DNA of 64,000 bases from Caballeronia arvi (lineage in GTDB: Bacteria > Pseudomonadota > Gammaproteobacteria > Burkholderiales > Burkholderiaceae), in contig NZ_FCOM02000018.1 in assembly GCF_001544695.2 (NCBI RefSeq), forward strand, positions 62,001 to 126,000, read 5' to 3'. The notes under the pieces are model-generated. The model had not been told where the DNA came from. It did not search any database and worked only from the letters and a program-made list of their open reading frames with translations. The first letter of the stretch is position 1; each line of letters opens with the position of its first letter. Below are positions 52,207 to 62,456 of this stretch, in pieces. Both the position numbers and the translations under genes were made by a program.

Positions 52207-53634
52207 TCATTCGACCATCCATGTATCTTTCGTGCCTCCGCCCTGCGATGAATTGACGACGAGCGAGCCTTCGCGCAGCGCGACGCGCGTCAGGCCGCCC
52301 GCGCACATCGACACTTCGCGGCCGGAGAGCACGAACGGCCGCAAATCGATATGCCGCGGCGCGATGCCCGCATCGACGAAGGTCGGACATGCGGAGAGCG
52401 CGAGCGTCGGCTGGGCGATATAGCCTTCGGGCTTCGATATAAGCCGCGCGCGGAAGGCTTCGATTTCATCGTTCGTCGATGCCGGACCGACCAGCATGCC
52501 GTAGCCGCCCGCGCCGTGCACTTCCTTCACGACGAGCTCCGGCAGATGCGCGAGCGTGTAGGCGAGATCATCCGGCTTGCGGCATTGATAGGTCGGCACG
52601 TTATTCAGAATGGGCTTCTCGCCGAGATAGAACTCGATCATGCCGGGCACGAACGGATAGATCGATTTGTCATCGGCGATGCCGGTGCCCATCGCATTCG
52701 CGAGCGTCACGCGCCCCGCGCGATACGACGTCAAAAGTCCCGGAATGCCCAGCGTCGAATCCGCGCGAAAGGCGAGCGGATCGAGAAAGTCGTCATCGAC
52801 GCGGCGGTAGATCACGTCCACGCGGCGCGGCCCGTGCGTCGTGCGCATGAAGACATAGTTGTCGTCGACGAAGAGATCCTTGCCTTCGACGAGCTCCACG
52901 CCCATTTGCTGCGCGAGAAACGTGTGCTCGAAATACGCTGAGTTGTACATGCCCGGCGTCAGCACGACGACCGTGGGATCGTCGACGCCTTCGGGCGCGA
53001 TCGAGCGCAGCGTGTCCAGCAGCAGATCGGGATAATGCGCGACCGGCGCGACGCGGTTCTGCACGAAGAGCTCTGGAAAGAGCCGCATCATCATCTTGCG
53101 GTTTTCGAGCATGTACGAGACGCCCGAGGGCACGCGCAGATTGTCTTCGAGCACGTAGAACTCGCCCGCTTCTCCCGCGCGCACCACGTCGATGCCCGCG
53201 ATATGCGCGTACACGTCGAGTGGCACGTCGACGTTCTGCATCTCCGGCCGATATTGCGCGTTCGTATAGACCTGCTCGGCCGGAATGCGCCCGGCGAGCA
53301 CGATGTCGCCGTCGTGATAGATATCGTGCAGAAAGAGATTGAGCGCCTGCACGCGCTGACGCAGGCCGGCTTCGAGCACGCGCCATTCATCGCCGGGGAT
53401 GATGCGCGGAATCATGTCGAAGGGAATGAGCCGCTCCGTGCCGGACGAGTCGCCGTCCACGCCGTTCACTCCGTTCACCGCGAACGTGATGCCCACGCGC
53501 CGGAACAGCACGTCCGCCTCGGCACGTTTGCGCGCGATGGTCTCGGCGCTCTGCATCGCGAGCCAGCGGGAAAACCGTGCGTAGTGGTTGCGCACGGTGT
53601 CGTCCTGACGCATTTCATCGTAGATCTGCATCAT
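52207..53634 (-). CDS. Circularly permuted ATP-grasp protein (DUF404/407)
   Basis: 475 residues. Circularly permuted ATP-grasp enzyme, predicted to form amide bonds with an ATP-activated carboxylate. Conserved blocks are FDMIPRIIPGDEW, PSGVSYMLENRKMM, VVLTPGMYNSAYFEHTFLA, NAMGTGIADDKSIYPFVPGM and VVKEVHGAGGYGMLVGP, ending with GGTKDTWM. The ATG at 53634 follows AAGGA by 5 bases. First gene of the Anbu operon; divergent from the nuclease gene. Confidence 0.94.
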   Translation of the reverse strand: MMQIYDEMRQDDTVRNHYARFSRWLAMQSAETIARKRAEADVLFRRVGITFAVNGVNGVDGDSSGTERLIPFDMIPRIIPGDEWRVLEAGLRQRVQALNLFLHDIYHDGDIVLAGRIPAEQVYTNAQYRPEMQNVDVPLDVYAHIAGIDVVRAGEAGEFYVLEDNLRVPSGVSYMLENRKMMMRLFPELFVQNRVAPVAHYPDLLLDTLRSIAPEGVDDPTVVVLTPGMYNSAYFEHTFLAQQMGVELVEGKDLFVDDNYVFMRTTHGPRRVDVIYRRVDDDFLDPLAFRADSTLGIPGLLTSYRAGRVTLANAMGTGIADDKSIYPFVPGMIEFYLGEKPILNNVPTYQCRKPDDLAYTLAHLPELVVKEVHGAGGYGMLVGPASTNDEIEAFRARLISKPEGYIAQPTLALSACPTFVDAGIAPRHIDLRPFVLSGREVSMCAGGLTRVALREGSLVVNSSQGGGTKDTWMVE

Positions 53635-53770
53635 GTGCGTCCTTCGTTTTTCGACGCGTGTCCATTGCAGTATCGGACGAAAGTGCGTGACATGTGCCAC
53701 TTTTTTCTCGCGCGTGAATGACGCTCGGGGTTTTCGCGCTAGACTTGCCGCTTGCGTTCAGCGTTTCATC

Positions 53771-55345
53771 ATGTCCGAAGCCCCCCAAGACGAAAACGAT
53801 TCCCTGGCCGATGCCCTGCTCGCAGGACTCGCGCGTCCCATCGTGTTCGTCGATCTGGAAACCACCGGCTCGAACGCGACCGAAGACCGCATCACCGAAA
53901 TCGGCGTCGTGGAAGCGAGCACGGCGGGCATCGAACGATGGAGCGTGCTGGTCGATCCGGGTCTGCCGGTGCCGCCGTTCATCTCGCGCCTGACGGGCAT
54001 CGAAGATGCGATGCTGCGCGGCCAGCCGACTTTCGAATCGCTTGCGCCCGCGCTGGTCGAACGACTGCACGGCAAGCTCTTCGTTGCGCACAACGCGCGC
54101 TTCGACTACGGCTTTCTGAAGAACGAATTCCGCCGCGCGGGCATCGCGTTTCGCGCGGATACGCTGTGCACGGTGCGGCTGTCGCGCGCGCTCTTTCCAT
54201 CGGTCGAACGTCACGGGCTCGATGCGCTCATCGCACGCCTGAATCTCGCGCCCGAAGGACGCCATCGCGCGCTCGCCGACGCCGATCTCCTCTGGCAGTT
54301 CTGGCAGAAGATTCACACGTTGTATCCGCAAGATCTCGTCGATGCCGCCATCAAGACGCTCGTGCGGCGCGCGAGCCTGCCCGCCGCGCTGCCCGAAGGC
54401 GCGCTCGACGCGCTGCCGTCGTCGCCCGGCGTCTATCTCTTTCACGGCGACGACGACGTGCCGCTCTATGTCGGCAAGAGCATCAACCTGAAACAGCGCG
54501 TCGCGGCGCATTTTTCGGGCGATCACAGGCTTCAGAAGGACTTGTCGATCTCGCAGGCCATTCGTCGCATCGAAACCCGCGAGACGGTCGGAGAACTCGG
54601 CGCGCTGCTGCTCGAAGCGAAGCTCGTAAAGGATCTGAAGCCGACGCACAATCGCCTGCTCAAACGCGCATCGGGAACGTGCGCGTGGCAATGGCTGCCG
54701 GGCGCGAGCGCGCCGGCGCTCGTGAAGGCGAGCAGGCGCGATCTGTCGCGCGAGGAACATCTGTTTGGCGTGTTCGCATCGCGCGCAAAGGCGCTCGCGT
54801 TCATGCGTCATTGCGCCGATGAGCACAACCTCTGTCACGCGACGCTCGGCCTCGAAAAAGCGCCGCTGTCGCGTGGCCGCGGCTGTTTCGGCTATCAGGT
54901 GAAACGCTGCCTCGGATCGTGCGCGGGAATCGAAACGCTCACGGATCACGCGGCGCGCGCGCTCGATGCGCTGCAAAGCTCGCGGCTCGCGCGATGGCCG
55001 CACGAAGGGCCGATCGCGATTGCCGAGCGCGACGAAGCATCGGGCCGCGAGGCGTGGCATGTCATCGATCGATGGTGCTATATCGGCACGTGCGCGACGC
55101 GCGACGGCATCGCTTCATTGCTCGCCGATGCGCCCGACCTGCGGCCGTTCGATGCCGATGTCTACGGCCTGATCGCGAAGCGCCTTGCGTCGGGACAACT
55201 GACATGGATCGCGTGCGACGCGCGGCCGTCGTTTCATCTCGTCGTACAAGATGCGCCTTCGGTGAACGCCATCGTCACGCGGTCAATGAAACGCGCGACA
55301 AGGCACCGCGCGATTGCATCCGATCAATTCGCGCTGACGTTCTAG
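53771..55345 (+). CDS. DnaQ-like exonuclease fused to GIY-YIG (Cho-type) nuclease
   Basis: 524 residues. Residues about 20-190 are a DEDDh 3'-5' exonuclease (VFVDLETTGSNATEDRITEIG, HNARFDYGFL, HRALADADLL). Residues about 215-300 are a GIY-YIG domain (SPGVYLFHGDDDVPLYVGKS, with the catalytic Glu in LLLEAKLVK) like UvrC or Cho. The rest resembles the Cho/UvrC linker and includes GRCF-like RGCFGYQVKRCLGSC. Such fusions act in nucleotide-excision or related repair. The start MSEAPQ is chosen by family alignment. Confidence 0.9.
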   Translation: MSEAPQDENDSLADALLAGLARPIVFVDLETTGSNATEDRITEIGVVEASTAGIERWSVLVDPGLPVPPFISRLTGIEDAMLRGQPTFESLAPALVERLHGKLFVAHNARFDYGFLKNEFRRAGIAFRADTLCTVRLSRALFPSVERHGLDALIARLNLAPEGRHRALADADLLWQFWQKIHTLYPQDLVDAAIKTLVRRASLPAALPEGALDALPSSPGVYLFHGDDDVPLYVGKSINLKQRVAAHFSGDHRLQKDLSISQAIRRIETRETVGELGALLLEAKLVKDLKPTHNRLLKRASGTCAWQWLPGASAPALVKASRRDLSREEHLFGVFASRAKALAFMRHCADEHNLCHATLGLEKAPLSRGRGCFGYQVKRCLGSCAGIETLTDHAARALDALQSSRLARWPHEGPIAIAERDEASGREAWHVIDRWCYIGTCATRDGIASLLADAPDLRPFDADVYGLIAKRLASGQLTWIACDARPSFHLVVQDAPSVNAIVTRSMKRATRHRAIASDQFALTF

Positions 55346-55352
55346 ACACCGC

Positions 55353-56096
<744 letters not shown>

Positions 56097-56218
56097 GTCG
56101 TGCTCCTCAAAGTGGGCTGTTCGATGAGAAGCATGATGAATCATTCCGTTTCCGCGATCATCGCGTCTGGCTTAGTATCATCGTTCCAGTTGCTTCAACA
56201 ATCGCAGAGCTGATTCCA

Positions 56219-57115
56219 ATGGATCGATTCCAGGAAATGCAGGTGTTCGTGCGCATCGCGGAGCGGCGCAGCTTCACGCAGGCCGCCGACGATCTGCAGA
56301 TTCCGCGCGCCACCGTCACCAATCTGATGAAGCGTCTGGAAGAACGGCTCGGCGCGCGCCTGCTCGAACGCACGACGCGCTCGGTGCGCCTCACGCACGA
56401 TGGCGAAGCGCACTACCGTCGCTGCGTGCGTCTGATCGCGGATCTGGAGGAAGCCGAAGGCTCGTTCAGGCATGCCGAGCCGAAAGGTCTCTTGCGCGTG
56501 AATCTGCAAGGCACGCTCGCGCGACACTTCATCATGCCGGGACTGCCCGCGTTCCTTGAAAGCCATGCGCAAATCGAACTGCATATCGGCGAGGACGACA
56601 GACTCGTCGATCTCGTGCGTGAAGGCGTCGATTGCGTGCTGCGCGCGGGCACGTTGCAGGATTCGTCGATGATCGGCCGGCGCGTCGCGCTGCTTGAACA
56701 GGTGACGGTGGCGAGCCCTGCGTATCTGTCGCGCGAAGGCGTGCCGGACGATCTCGAAGCGCTCGCATCGCATCGCGCGGTGAACTATCTGTCGAGCGCG
56801 ACGGGCCGCGTGCTGCCGCTGGAGTTCACGGTCGACGACGGCATCGAGAGCATCGAATTGCGCGCGACGGTCTCCGTGACGGGCGTCGAGCTCTATACGC
56901 AAGCCGCGCTCGCGGGACTCGGCATCGTTCAGGTGCCGCGTTATCACATCGACGATGCGCTCGCCGATGGCCGCCTGCAAGCCGTGCTTCCGAACCTTCC
57001 TCCACCGCCGATGCCGGTCTCCGTGCTCTATCCGCATAACCGTCAGCTCTCGGCGCGTGTGCGGGTTTTCGCGGATTGGTTGAGCGAAACTTTCGCCGGG
57101 CATAACGCGCGTTGA
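56219..57115 (+). CDS. LysR family transcriptional regulator
   Basis: 298 residues. Helix-turn-helix at the N-terminus (MQVFVRIAERRSFTQAADDL, IPRATVTNLMKRLEERLG) and a ligand domain of the CrgA/PA2267-like subgroup (VRLTHDGEAHYRRC, PKGLLRVNLQGTLARHFIMP). It is divergent from the SDR gene, the usual arrangement for a LysR regulator and its target. The ATG at 56219 is chosen by alignment; the longer frame would run into the SDR gene. Confidence 0.92.
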   Translation: MDRFQEMQVFVRIAERRSFTQAADDLQIPRATVTNLMKRLEERLGARLLERTTRSVRLTHDGEAHYRRCVRLIADLEEAEGSFRHAEPKGLLRVNLQGTLARHFIMPGLPAFLESHAQIELHIGEDDRLVDLVREGVDCVLRAGTLQDSSMIGRRVALLEQVTVASPAYLSREGVPDDLEALASHRAVNYLSSATGRVLPLEFTVDDGIESIELRATVSVTGVELYTQAALAGLGIVQVPRYHIDDALADGRLQAVLPNLPPPPMPVSVLYPHNRQLSARVRVFADWLSETFAGHNAR

Positions 57116-57128
57116 TCAAATACGAAGC

Positions 57129-57172
57129 AAAAGAGGCCAGCTTCCCTATCAAGGGATAGCTGGCCTCTTTTT
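57129..57172. terminator. Bidirectional terminator between lysR and HU genes
   Basis: A 14-bp perfect stem (AAAAGAGGCCAGCT / AGCTGGCCTCTTTT) capped by a second short stem TCCCT/AGGGA. It has T-runs on both strands and lies between two convergent genes. Confidence 0.93.
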
Positions 57173-57227
57173 CATCGAGCTTCGATTCCGCCAACGAAAC
57201 CGAAGCATGCAACGCTAACGAACCGAC

Positions 57228-57686
57228 TTAAGCCGCTGCGTCCTTCAGCTTCTTCAGCGCGCGCGCCTTGATGCGAACGCTTGCCGGCTTCGCCGGGAAC
57301 CAGCGCTCTTCACCCGTGAACGGGTCCTTGCCGAAGCGCTTCTTCTTTGCCGCCACGGCTTGCGCGGTGATCTTCAGAAGGCCCGACAGCGTGAATTCGC
57401 CTGCGCCCTTCTTGTGGATCGAGCCGAGGATGGTGTCTTCCAGCGCGACCAGCACGGCCTTCACCGCCTTCACGTCGACAGCCGCGCGCTCGGAGAGATG
57501 CGTCGCGAGCGATGCCTTGGTGAACGTATCCTTGATCGGCGAGGGAGCGCCCGTGGTCTTCTTCGCGGCTACCTTCTTTGCGGCAACCTTCGGTGCTGCT
57601 GCTTTCTTCGCCGGTGCGGCGGCGGTCTTCGCCGTGGCCTTCTTGGCCGGGGCTTTCTTGGCAGCGGTTTTAGCGGAAGTCGACAT
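57228..57686 (-). CDS. HU-like DNA-binding protein with Ala/Lys-rich tail
   Basis: 152 residues. The first 48 residues are repeats of AAKKxxAKK type like eukaryotic histone H1 tails. The HU/IHF domain begins near PIKDTFTKASLATHLSE and continues through GAGEFTLSGLLKI, with the arm ending KDPFTGEERWFPAKPASVRIKARALKK. Normal HU is 90 residues, so the tail is an extension known from Burkholderiales and Bordetella nucleoid proteins. It should compact DNA. A long AT-rich upstream region fits high expression. Confidence 0.92.
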   Translation of the reverse strand: MSTSAKTAAKKAPAKKATAKTAAAPAKKAAAPKVAAKKVAAKKTTGAPSPIKDTFTKASLATHLSERAAVDVKAVKAVLVALEDTILGSIHKKGAGEFTLSGLLKITAQAVAAKKKRFGKDPFTGEERWFPAKPASVRIKARALKKLKDAAA

Positions 57687-57884
57687 GTTTCTCCTACCTG
57701 TTTTTGGTCAGTGATGTTCGAATACGTCCGCACCGATGCGTTCGTATCACGCCGGATTCTACATAGACCAAGCGACTTCGTGCGAGTCTTTTGCGCTTTT
57801 ATATCGTTTTTATAGGGGTTTTTCGTGGTGTCGCGCTGACAGATCATCGTCTTCGATACATCGACGGCGATGACGCGATGCGTT

Positions 57885-58652
57885 TTAGCCCTGCACAGAA
57901 GAGGTAAACGTGCGATGCGCGATATGAGCGATCAACGGATAGTGATCGGACGCGATGCGCGAAAGCCGTGTGCGATGCACGTCGACACGCATCAGACGCT
58001 CGCCCGGATGCACCCAGATGCGATCGAGCGCGAAGAGCGGATAGCGCGTCGGAAAGGTGCGCAACGCGCTCGCGCGATGAAAGTGCGTGACGAGCCGCCG
58101 CAACGTTCGACCATAAACGAACCACTCGTTGAGATCGCCGAGCAGGATGACGGGCAGCGCGGGCGTATCGAAGCTTTGCAGCACTTGCTCCACTTGCGCG
58201 CGCCTTTCGCTCGATGCGAGACCGAGATGCGTCGCGACCACGCGCCACACTTCGCCGCCGCAATCGATGTCGGCATCGAGCGCGCCGCGCGGCTCGCGGC
58301 TTCCGAACGAAAGGTCGAGCGTGCGCACCGCGCGCACCGGATAGCGCGTGAGCACCGCGTTGCCGTAACGCCGCTCGGGGCTGTCGAGCGTCGGGCCCGG
58401 CACGGCATGCAGGTTGGTCATGCGTTGCAGCATGTCGAGCACATCGGGCGAGCCGCTGCCGCCGAGCGGAACCTCCTGCAACGCAAAGATGTCCGCATCG
58501 ATTTCGGCGAGCACTGCGCCGATGCGCTCCGGTGCAAACTTCCCGTCGATGCCTACCGCGCCGTGCAAGTTGTAAGTCGCGATGCGCAGCTCCTTCGCAC
58601 GCGCGTAGCTCATGCCTTCCTGTTCGATGACGGCGTCAGGCATCGGCGTCAT
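57885..58652 (-). CDS. Endonuclease/exonuclease/phosphatase family protein
   Basis: 255 residues of the DNase I-like EEP superfamily. Active-site motifs are visible: ATYNLHG, ADIFALQEV, the Asn/Asp pair GDLNEW and SDHYPLIAHI at the end. No signal peptide. Its ATG overlaps the stop of the PLD-VTT gene upstream by 4 bases; an EEP/PLD pair encoded together suggests a shared lipid or nucleic-acid substrate, and in similar loci such proteins are placed with cardiolipin synthases. Confidence 0.9.
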   Translation of the reverse strand: MTPMPDAVIEQEGMSYARAKELRIATYNLHGAVGIDGKFAPERIGAVLAEIDADIFALQEVPLGGSGSPDVLDMLQRMTNLHAVPGPTLDSPERRYGNAVLTRYPVRAVRTLDLSFGSREPRGALDADIDCGGEVWRVVATHLGLASSERRAQVEQVLQSFDTPALPVILLGDLNEWFVYGRTLRRLVTHFHRASALRTFPTRYPLFALDRIWVHPGERLMRVDVHRTRLSRIASDHYPLIAHIAHRTFTSSVQG

Positions 58653-60931
58653 GAGTTGACCTCGTCGGGGCGCTCGTTCTTCGATTCGCACGGCATCGTG
58701 CCGCTTTCACGCAATGCGTTCGCGCGTTTCGCTTCATCGGTTGCGCGTGGCTTGTCGGCGTCGCTCGGCGCGCCTTCGTGCACCTCGTGACGATCCGCGC
58801 GGCCGAGAAAGCGCTGCAACAACAGCGATACACCGATCAGCGCCGCGCCGATGCCGATCAGCACCGCGAACGAGCCGACCGTCGGCCGATGCAGCGAAGC
58901 GACGAGCTGATGCGCGAACGCGACCGTCAGAACGATGCCCGGCCCCATGCCGAGCATCGTGCCGATCATGAAGTCGCGCATGCGGATATGCGATGCCCCC
59001 GCAACGAGGTTGACGATCGCAAACGGCGCGACCGGCAAGAGCCGCAACACCACGACCGCGACGATGCCGCGCTTGCCCACGCGCTCGGACAGCCGGTTCA
59101 CGCGTGTGCCCGCGAGCTTGCGCACGGCATCGCGGCCGAGCCAGTTGCCGAGCGAATACGAGATGGCGGCCGCGATCGTCGTGCCGACGAACGCATAGAC
59201 GCCGCTCCACGGCGCACCGAAGACGACGCCCGTCGTCGCGATGAGCAGCGTGATCGGTACAGCGCTCACGGCTGCGGTCACATAGGCGAGCAGGATCCAG
59301 AGCGGCGCGAAAGGCAGCGCTTCGATGCGCCGCGTCGCGTTCGTGAGCGACTTCAGGCTCACATAGTCGGCGAGCGGCGTCCAGTGCCACAGACCCGCGA
59401 CGACCACGATCATCAGCGCGAGCGCGCCGAGCAGCGCGAAGCGTCCGATGAGCGGGCGCGTCTTTTCCGCGGGCACGAACTGATCGACGAGCTCGTCGGC
59501 GCCGATCGGCGTTTCGGGATCGATGAGCGCTTCGGGCGGAATCAACTGATCGAGTTCCGTCGACACTTGCGGGTCGAGCGGCACCAACGTGCGATGTTCG
59601 TCGCGCTCGCGCAAGAGCGCGGCAATCGCCGCGTTCATGCCGCCGCGCGCCTGACGTTCGCGCACGACGTCATCGATCGCACAGCCGAGATGCTCGGCGA
59701 GCAGCGTGTCACGCATCGTCGCCATCGCGCGGCGGATACGCGCATCGGCGCCCGCATCGATCGACACGTTGCATTCGCTGTCGAGCACCATCGAACGATT
59801 GTTCAGGTTGGCCGAGCCGACGATCAGCAATTCGTCGTCGACGATCATCAGCTTGCTGTGCACGTTGACGATCTCGTCGTCGAGCTTCGGCACGGTCGGG
59901 CACATCAGGCGATAACGTCCGTGCGTGTCCGCCTTCTTCAGCAGTTCGTGCAGGCGCGCGCGCAGCACGCCCATCGTCACTTCCTGCAACCATCCGCTTT
60001 GATTGCGCGGCACGACGATGGCGAGATCGGGGCCATCCTCGCGCGCGAGCGAATCGGCGAGTGCAGCGCCCACCGTACCCGACGTGAAGTATTGATTCTC
60101 GATGTAGATGCTGCGCCGCGCCCGCGCGATGGCGTCGAGATACTGTGTGCGGATCTGCTGCACGGGATCGCGGCCGAGATAGGCGGGTTCGGTCAGCGAG
60201 ATCGCGATCTGCACGTCTTCGAGATCGACGCGTCGCGAAGGCGGCCACGGATCGTCGCGATTCTCCGCGCGATGCGCACGGATCGCGAGCCGCTTGCCGC
60301 ATGCGCGCGCCCAGCGTTCGCGCGCAAGCAGCCCGATTTCGCGTGCGGCATCGCCGTCGAACATCGTGTGGACGTCGTGAAACGGCTGATAGCGCGCGCC
60401 GTTCGCATCGCGGCGCAGCGGCTCGTCGGGCGCATGCGCGTTCGTGTCCCAACGCGAGCGCGTGAGATCGAGACCGCCGACGAACGCAACGCGATCATCG
60501 ATCACGACGAGCTTCTGATGTTGCGAGGCGCCCATCGGATGCTTGCCGTCCATCTGGAACGCGATGCGCCGGTTCGTGCGCCAGCCCATCTTGTAGACCG
60601 GCAGCCATTCGCGCTCGAATGCATAGAGCATCGCGAAGTCCCACGCGAGAATGTAGATGCGCAGACGGCGCCTGTTCGCTGTGACCGCGTGCAGGAAGTC
60701 GCCGAGCGCCTCCGGATAGCCATCGTCCGCGCCTTCGGGCGTAAGCTTCATGCGGCTGTCGATATCCCAGCCGAGAATGAACACGGTGCGTTCCGCGCGC
60801 GTGATCGCTTCACGCAGCACGCGGAAATAATCGGCGCCGTCGATGAGAAGACCGAAGCGCCGCGCGTGACGCACGCTCGCGCAATTGCGTCCCGGCTGGA
60901 AAAACGGCTCGTCGTGGTGTGCGTTGCTCAT
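58649..60931 (-). CDS. Phospholipase D/cardiolipin synthase-like protein fused to VTT domain
   Basis: 760 residues. Two PLD repeats carry HKD motifs: HQKLVVIDDRVAFVGG at about residue 137 and HSKLMIVDDELLIVGSANLN at about residue 350. Residues about 510-720 are a TVP38/VTT membrane domain (GALALMIVVVAGLW, ATTGVVFGAPWSGVYAF, VVVLRLLPVAPFAIVNLVAG). Together they suggest an inner-membrane phosphatidyl transferase with its own lipid-translocation module. It ends in a charged tail. The ATG at 60931 is chosen because the 17 upstream codons are not conserved in type. Confidence 0.9.
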   Translation of the reverse strand: MSNAHHDEPFFQPGRNCASVRHARRFGLLIDGADYFRVLREAITRAERTVFILGWDIDSRMKLTPEGADDGYPEALGDFLHAVTANRRRLRIYILAWDFAMLYAFEREWLPVYKMGWRTNRRIAFQMDGKHPMGASQHQKLVVIDDRVAFVGGLDLTRSRWDTNAHAPDEPLRRDANGARYQPFHDVHTMFDGDAAREIGLLARERWARACGKRLAIRAHRAENRDDPWPPSRRVDLEDVQIAISLTEPAYLGRDPVQQIRTQYLDAIARARRSIYIENQYFTSGTVGAALADSLAREDGPDLAIVVPRNQSGWLQEVTMGVLRARLHELLKKADTHGRYRLMCPTVPKLDDEIVNVHSKLMIVDDELLIVGSANLNNRSMVLDSECNVSIDAGADARIRRAMATMRDTLLAEHLGCAIDDVVRERQARGGMNAAIAALLRERDEHRTLVPLDPQVSTELDQLIPPEALIDPETPIGADELVDQFVPAEKTRPLIGRFALLGALALMIVVVAGLWHWTPLADYVSLKSLTNATRRIEALPFAPLWILLAYVTAAVSAVPITLLIATTGVVFGAPWSGVYAFVGTTIAAAISYSLGNWLGRDAVRKLAGTRVNRLSERVGKRGIVAVVVLRLLPVAPFAIVNLVAGASHIRMRDFMIGTMLGMGPGIVLTVAFAHQLVASLHRPTVGSFAVLIGIGAALIGVSLLLQRFLGRADRHEVHEGAPSDADKPRATDEAKRANALRESGTMPCESKNERPDEVNS

Positions 60932-61049
60932 GTGCCTGGGAAGCACTCCGCGGCCAAATAACTTTCGTTTTGCAAGCACCATGCCCGCCGCCTGATGCTA
61001 CGCTTCGTTGCACATGCCGATACACGCCGATTCCGGAGCGACATGCGCG

Positions 61050-62384
61050 ATGAGCGATAACGAAGTCACCGAAGTGAACATCGAGAACGACGAACGCGCA
61101 GGGCTCGTTCCGCTCGCGGCGGCGTCGATCGTCGTCGGCGCCGTGACGGGCACGACGGGCGTGCTCTTTCGCTTCGCGCTCGAACGCGCCGATATCTGGC
61201 GCAACGCGTTCATCGCGTGGGGGCATGCTGGGCACGATGCGGCCATCGTGCTTGTGGTGCTCGCGGCGTCGGGCGCCGCCGCGCTCGCTGCGTGGCTCGT
61301 CGCACGCTTCGCGCCGATGGCGAGCGGCAGCGGCATTCCGCATGTCGAAGCGGTGCTGCATGGCAGATTGCCGCCCGCGCCGCTCATCCTCATTCCGATC
61401 AAGTTCGTGGGCGGCGTGCTCGCCATCGGCGCGGGGCTCGCGCTCGGCCGCGAAGGCCCGACGGTGCAGATGGGCGCATCGATCGCGCATGGGCTCGGCA
61501 CGTTCTTCAGACGCAATGTCGTCGATTGCCGCGTGCTGCTCGCGGCGGGCGCGGGCGCGGGGCTTGCGACTGCTTTCAACGCGCCGATCGCGGGCGCTGT
61601 GTTCGTGCTCGAAGAACTCATGCGCCGTTTCGATACGCGCACAGCGGTTGCGGCGCTCGGCGCATCGGCGGGCGCGATCGCGATGGCGCGGCTCCTGCAC
61701 GGCGATCTGCCCGACTTCCACCTGCCCGCGCAGCCGTTTCCCAGCTTCGCGATGACCGGCGCGCATCTGCTGCTCGGCGCGCTGCTGGGCCTGCTCGGCG
61801 CGCTCTATAGCCGCCTGATCGTCTGGACGCTTGATACCGCCGATGCGCTCGCGCCTCCCAGCTCGGTCAGGCATGCAACGATTCGCGCGGCCGTGGTCGG
61901 CGTGGGGATCGGCCTGCTCGCATGGTTCGCGCCGCAACTCGCCGGCGGCGGCGACGCGCTGACCGAACAAGCGCTGCTCGGCAGGGGCACGCTTCTGGGT
62001 GTGACGGCGATGTTCGCGTTGCGCTTCATCGTAGGCCCGCTATCGTATGCGGCGGGCACGCCCGGCGGCATCTTCGCGCCGATGCTCGCGCTCGGCGCGC
62101 AAACGGGTCTCGTGTTCGGCCGCGTGTGTCTCGACTGGTTCCCCGGCATGGCGCCCGCCACCGGCGACACGGGCACGTTCGCGGTGGTCGGCATGGCGGC
62201 GTTCTTCGTCGCGGTGGTGCGCGCGCCGGTCACGGGCATCGTGCTCGTCACGGAGATGACCGCGAGCTTCTCCTTGCTTCTGCCGATGCTCACTGCCTGC
62301 TTCACCGCGATGATCGTGCCGATGCTGCTGCGCGTGCCGCCGATCTACGACACGCTCGGCGAACGCGCGGCCAAACACCGCTAG
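61050..62384 (+). CDS. ClC-type chloride/proton antiporter
   Basis: 444 residues. The selectivity-filter motifs are GSGIPHVE, GREGPTVQMG (gating Glu) and GGIFAPMLA; the intracellular proton Glu lies in LEELMRRF. It therefore looks like a CLC antiporter of the ClcA type rather than a channel. No CBS domains. The start MSDNEV is chosen (GGAG 12 bases before); in-frame starts at 61014 and 61008 would add up to 14 residues. Confidence 0.92.
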   Translation: MSDNEVTEVNIENDERAGLVPLAAASIVVGAVTGTTGVLFRFALERADIWRNAFIAWGHAGHDAAIVLVVLAASGAAALAAWLVARFAPMASGSGIPHVEAVLHGRLPPAPLILIPIKFVGGVLAIGAGLALGREGPTVQMGASIAHGLGTFFRRNVVDCRVLLAAGAGAGLATAFNAPIAGAVFVLEELMRRFDTRTAVAALGASAGAIAMARLLHGDLPDFHLPAQPFPSFAMTGAHLLLGALLGLLGALYSRLIVWTLDTADALAPPSSVRHATIRAAVVGVGIGLLAWFAPQLAGGGDALTEQALLGRGTLLGVTAMFALRFIVGPLSYAAGTPGGIFAPMLALGAQTGLVFGRVCLDWFPGMAPATGDTGTFAVVGMAAFFVAVVRAPVTGIVLVTEMTASFSLLLPMLTACFTAMIVPMLLRVPPIYDTLGERAAKHR

Positions 62385-62456
62385 CGTGTGCTCTGCATGC
62401 GCTGAGCCGTTGCGGTAGTCTCGTCGATGGACCGACTTCATCCACGAGGACAAGCA

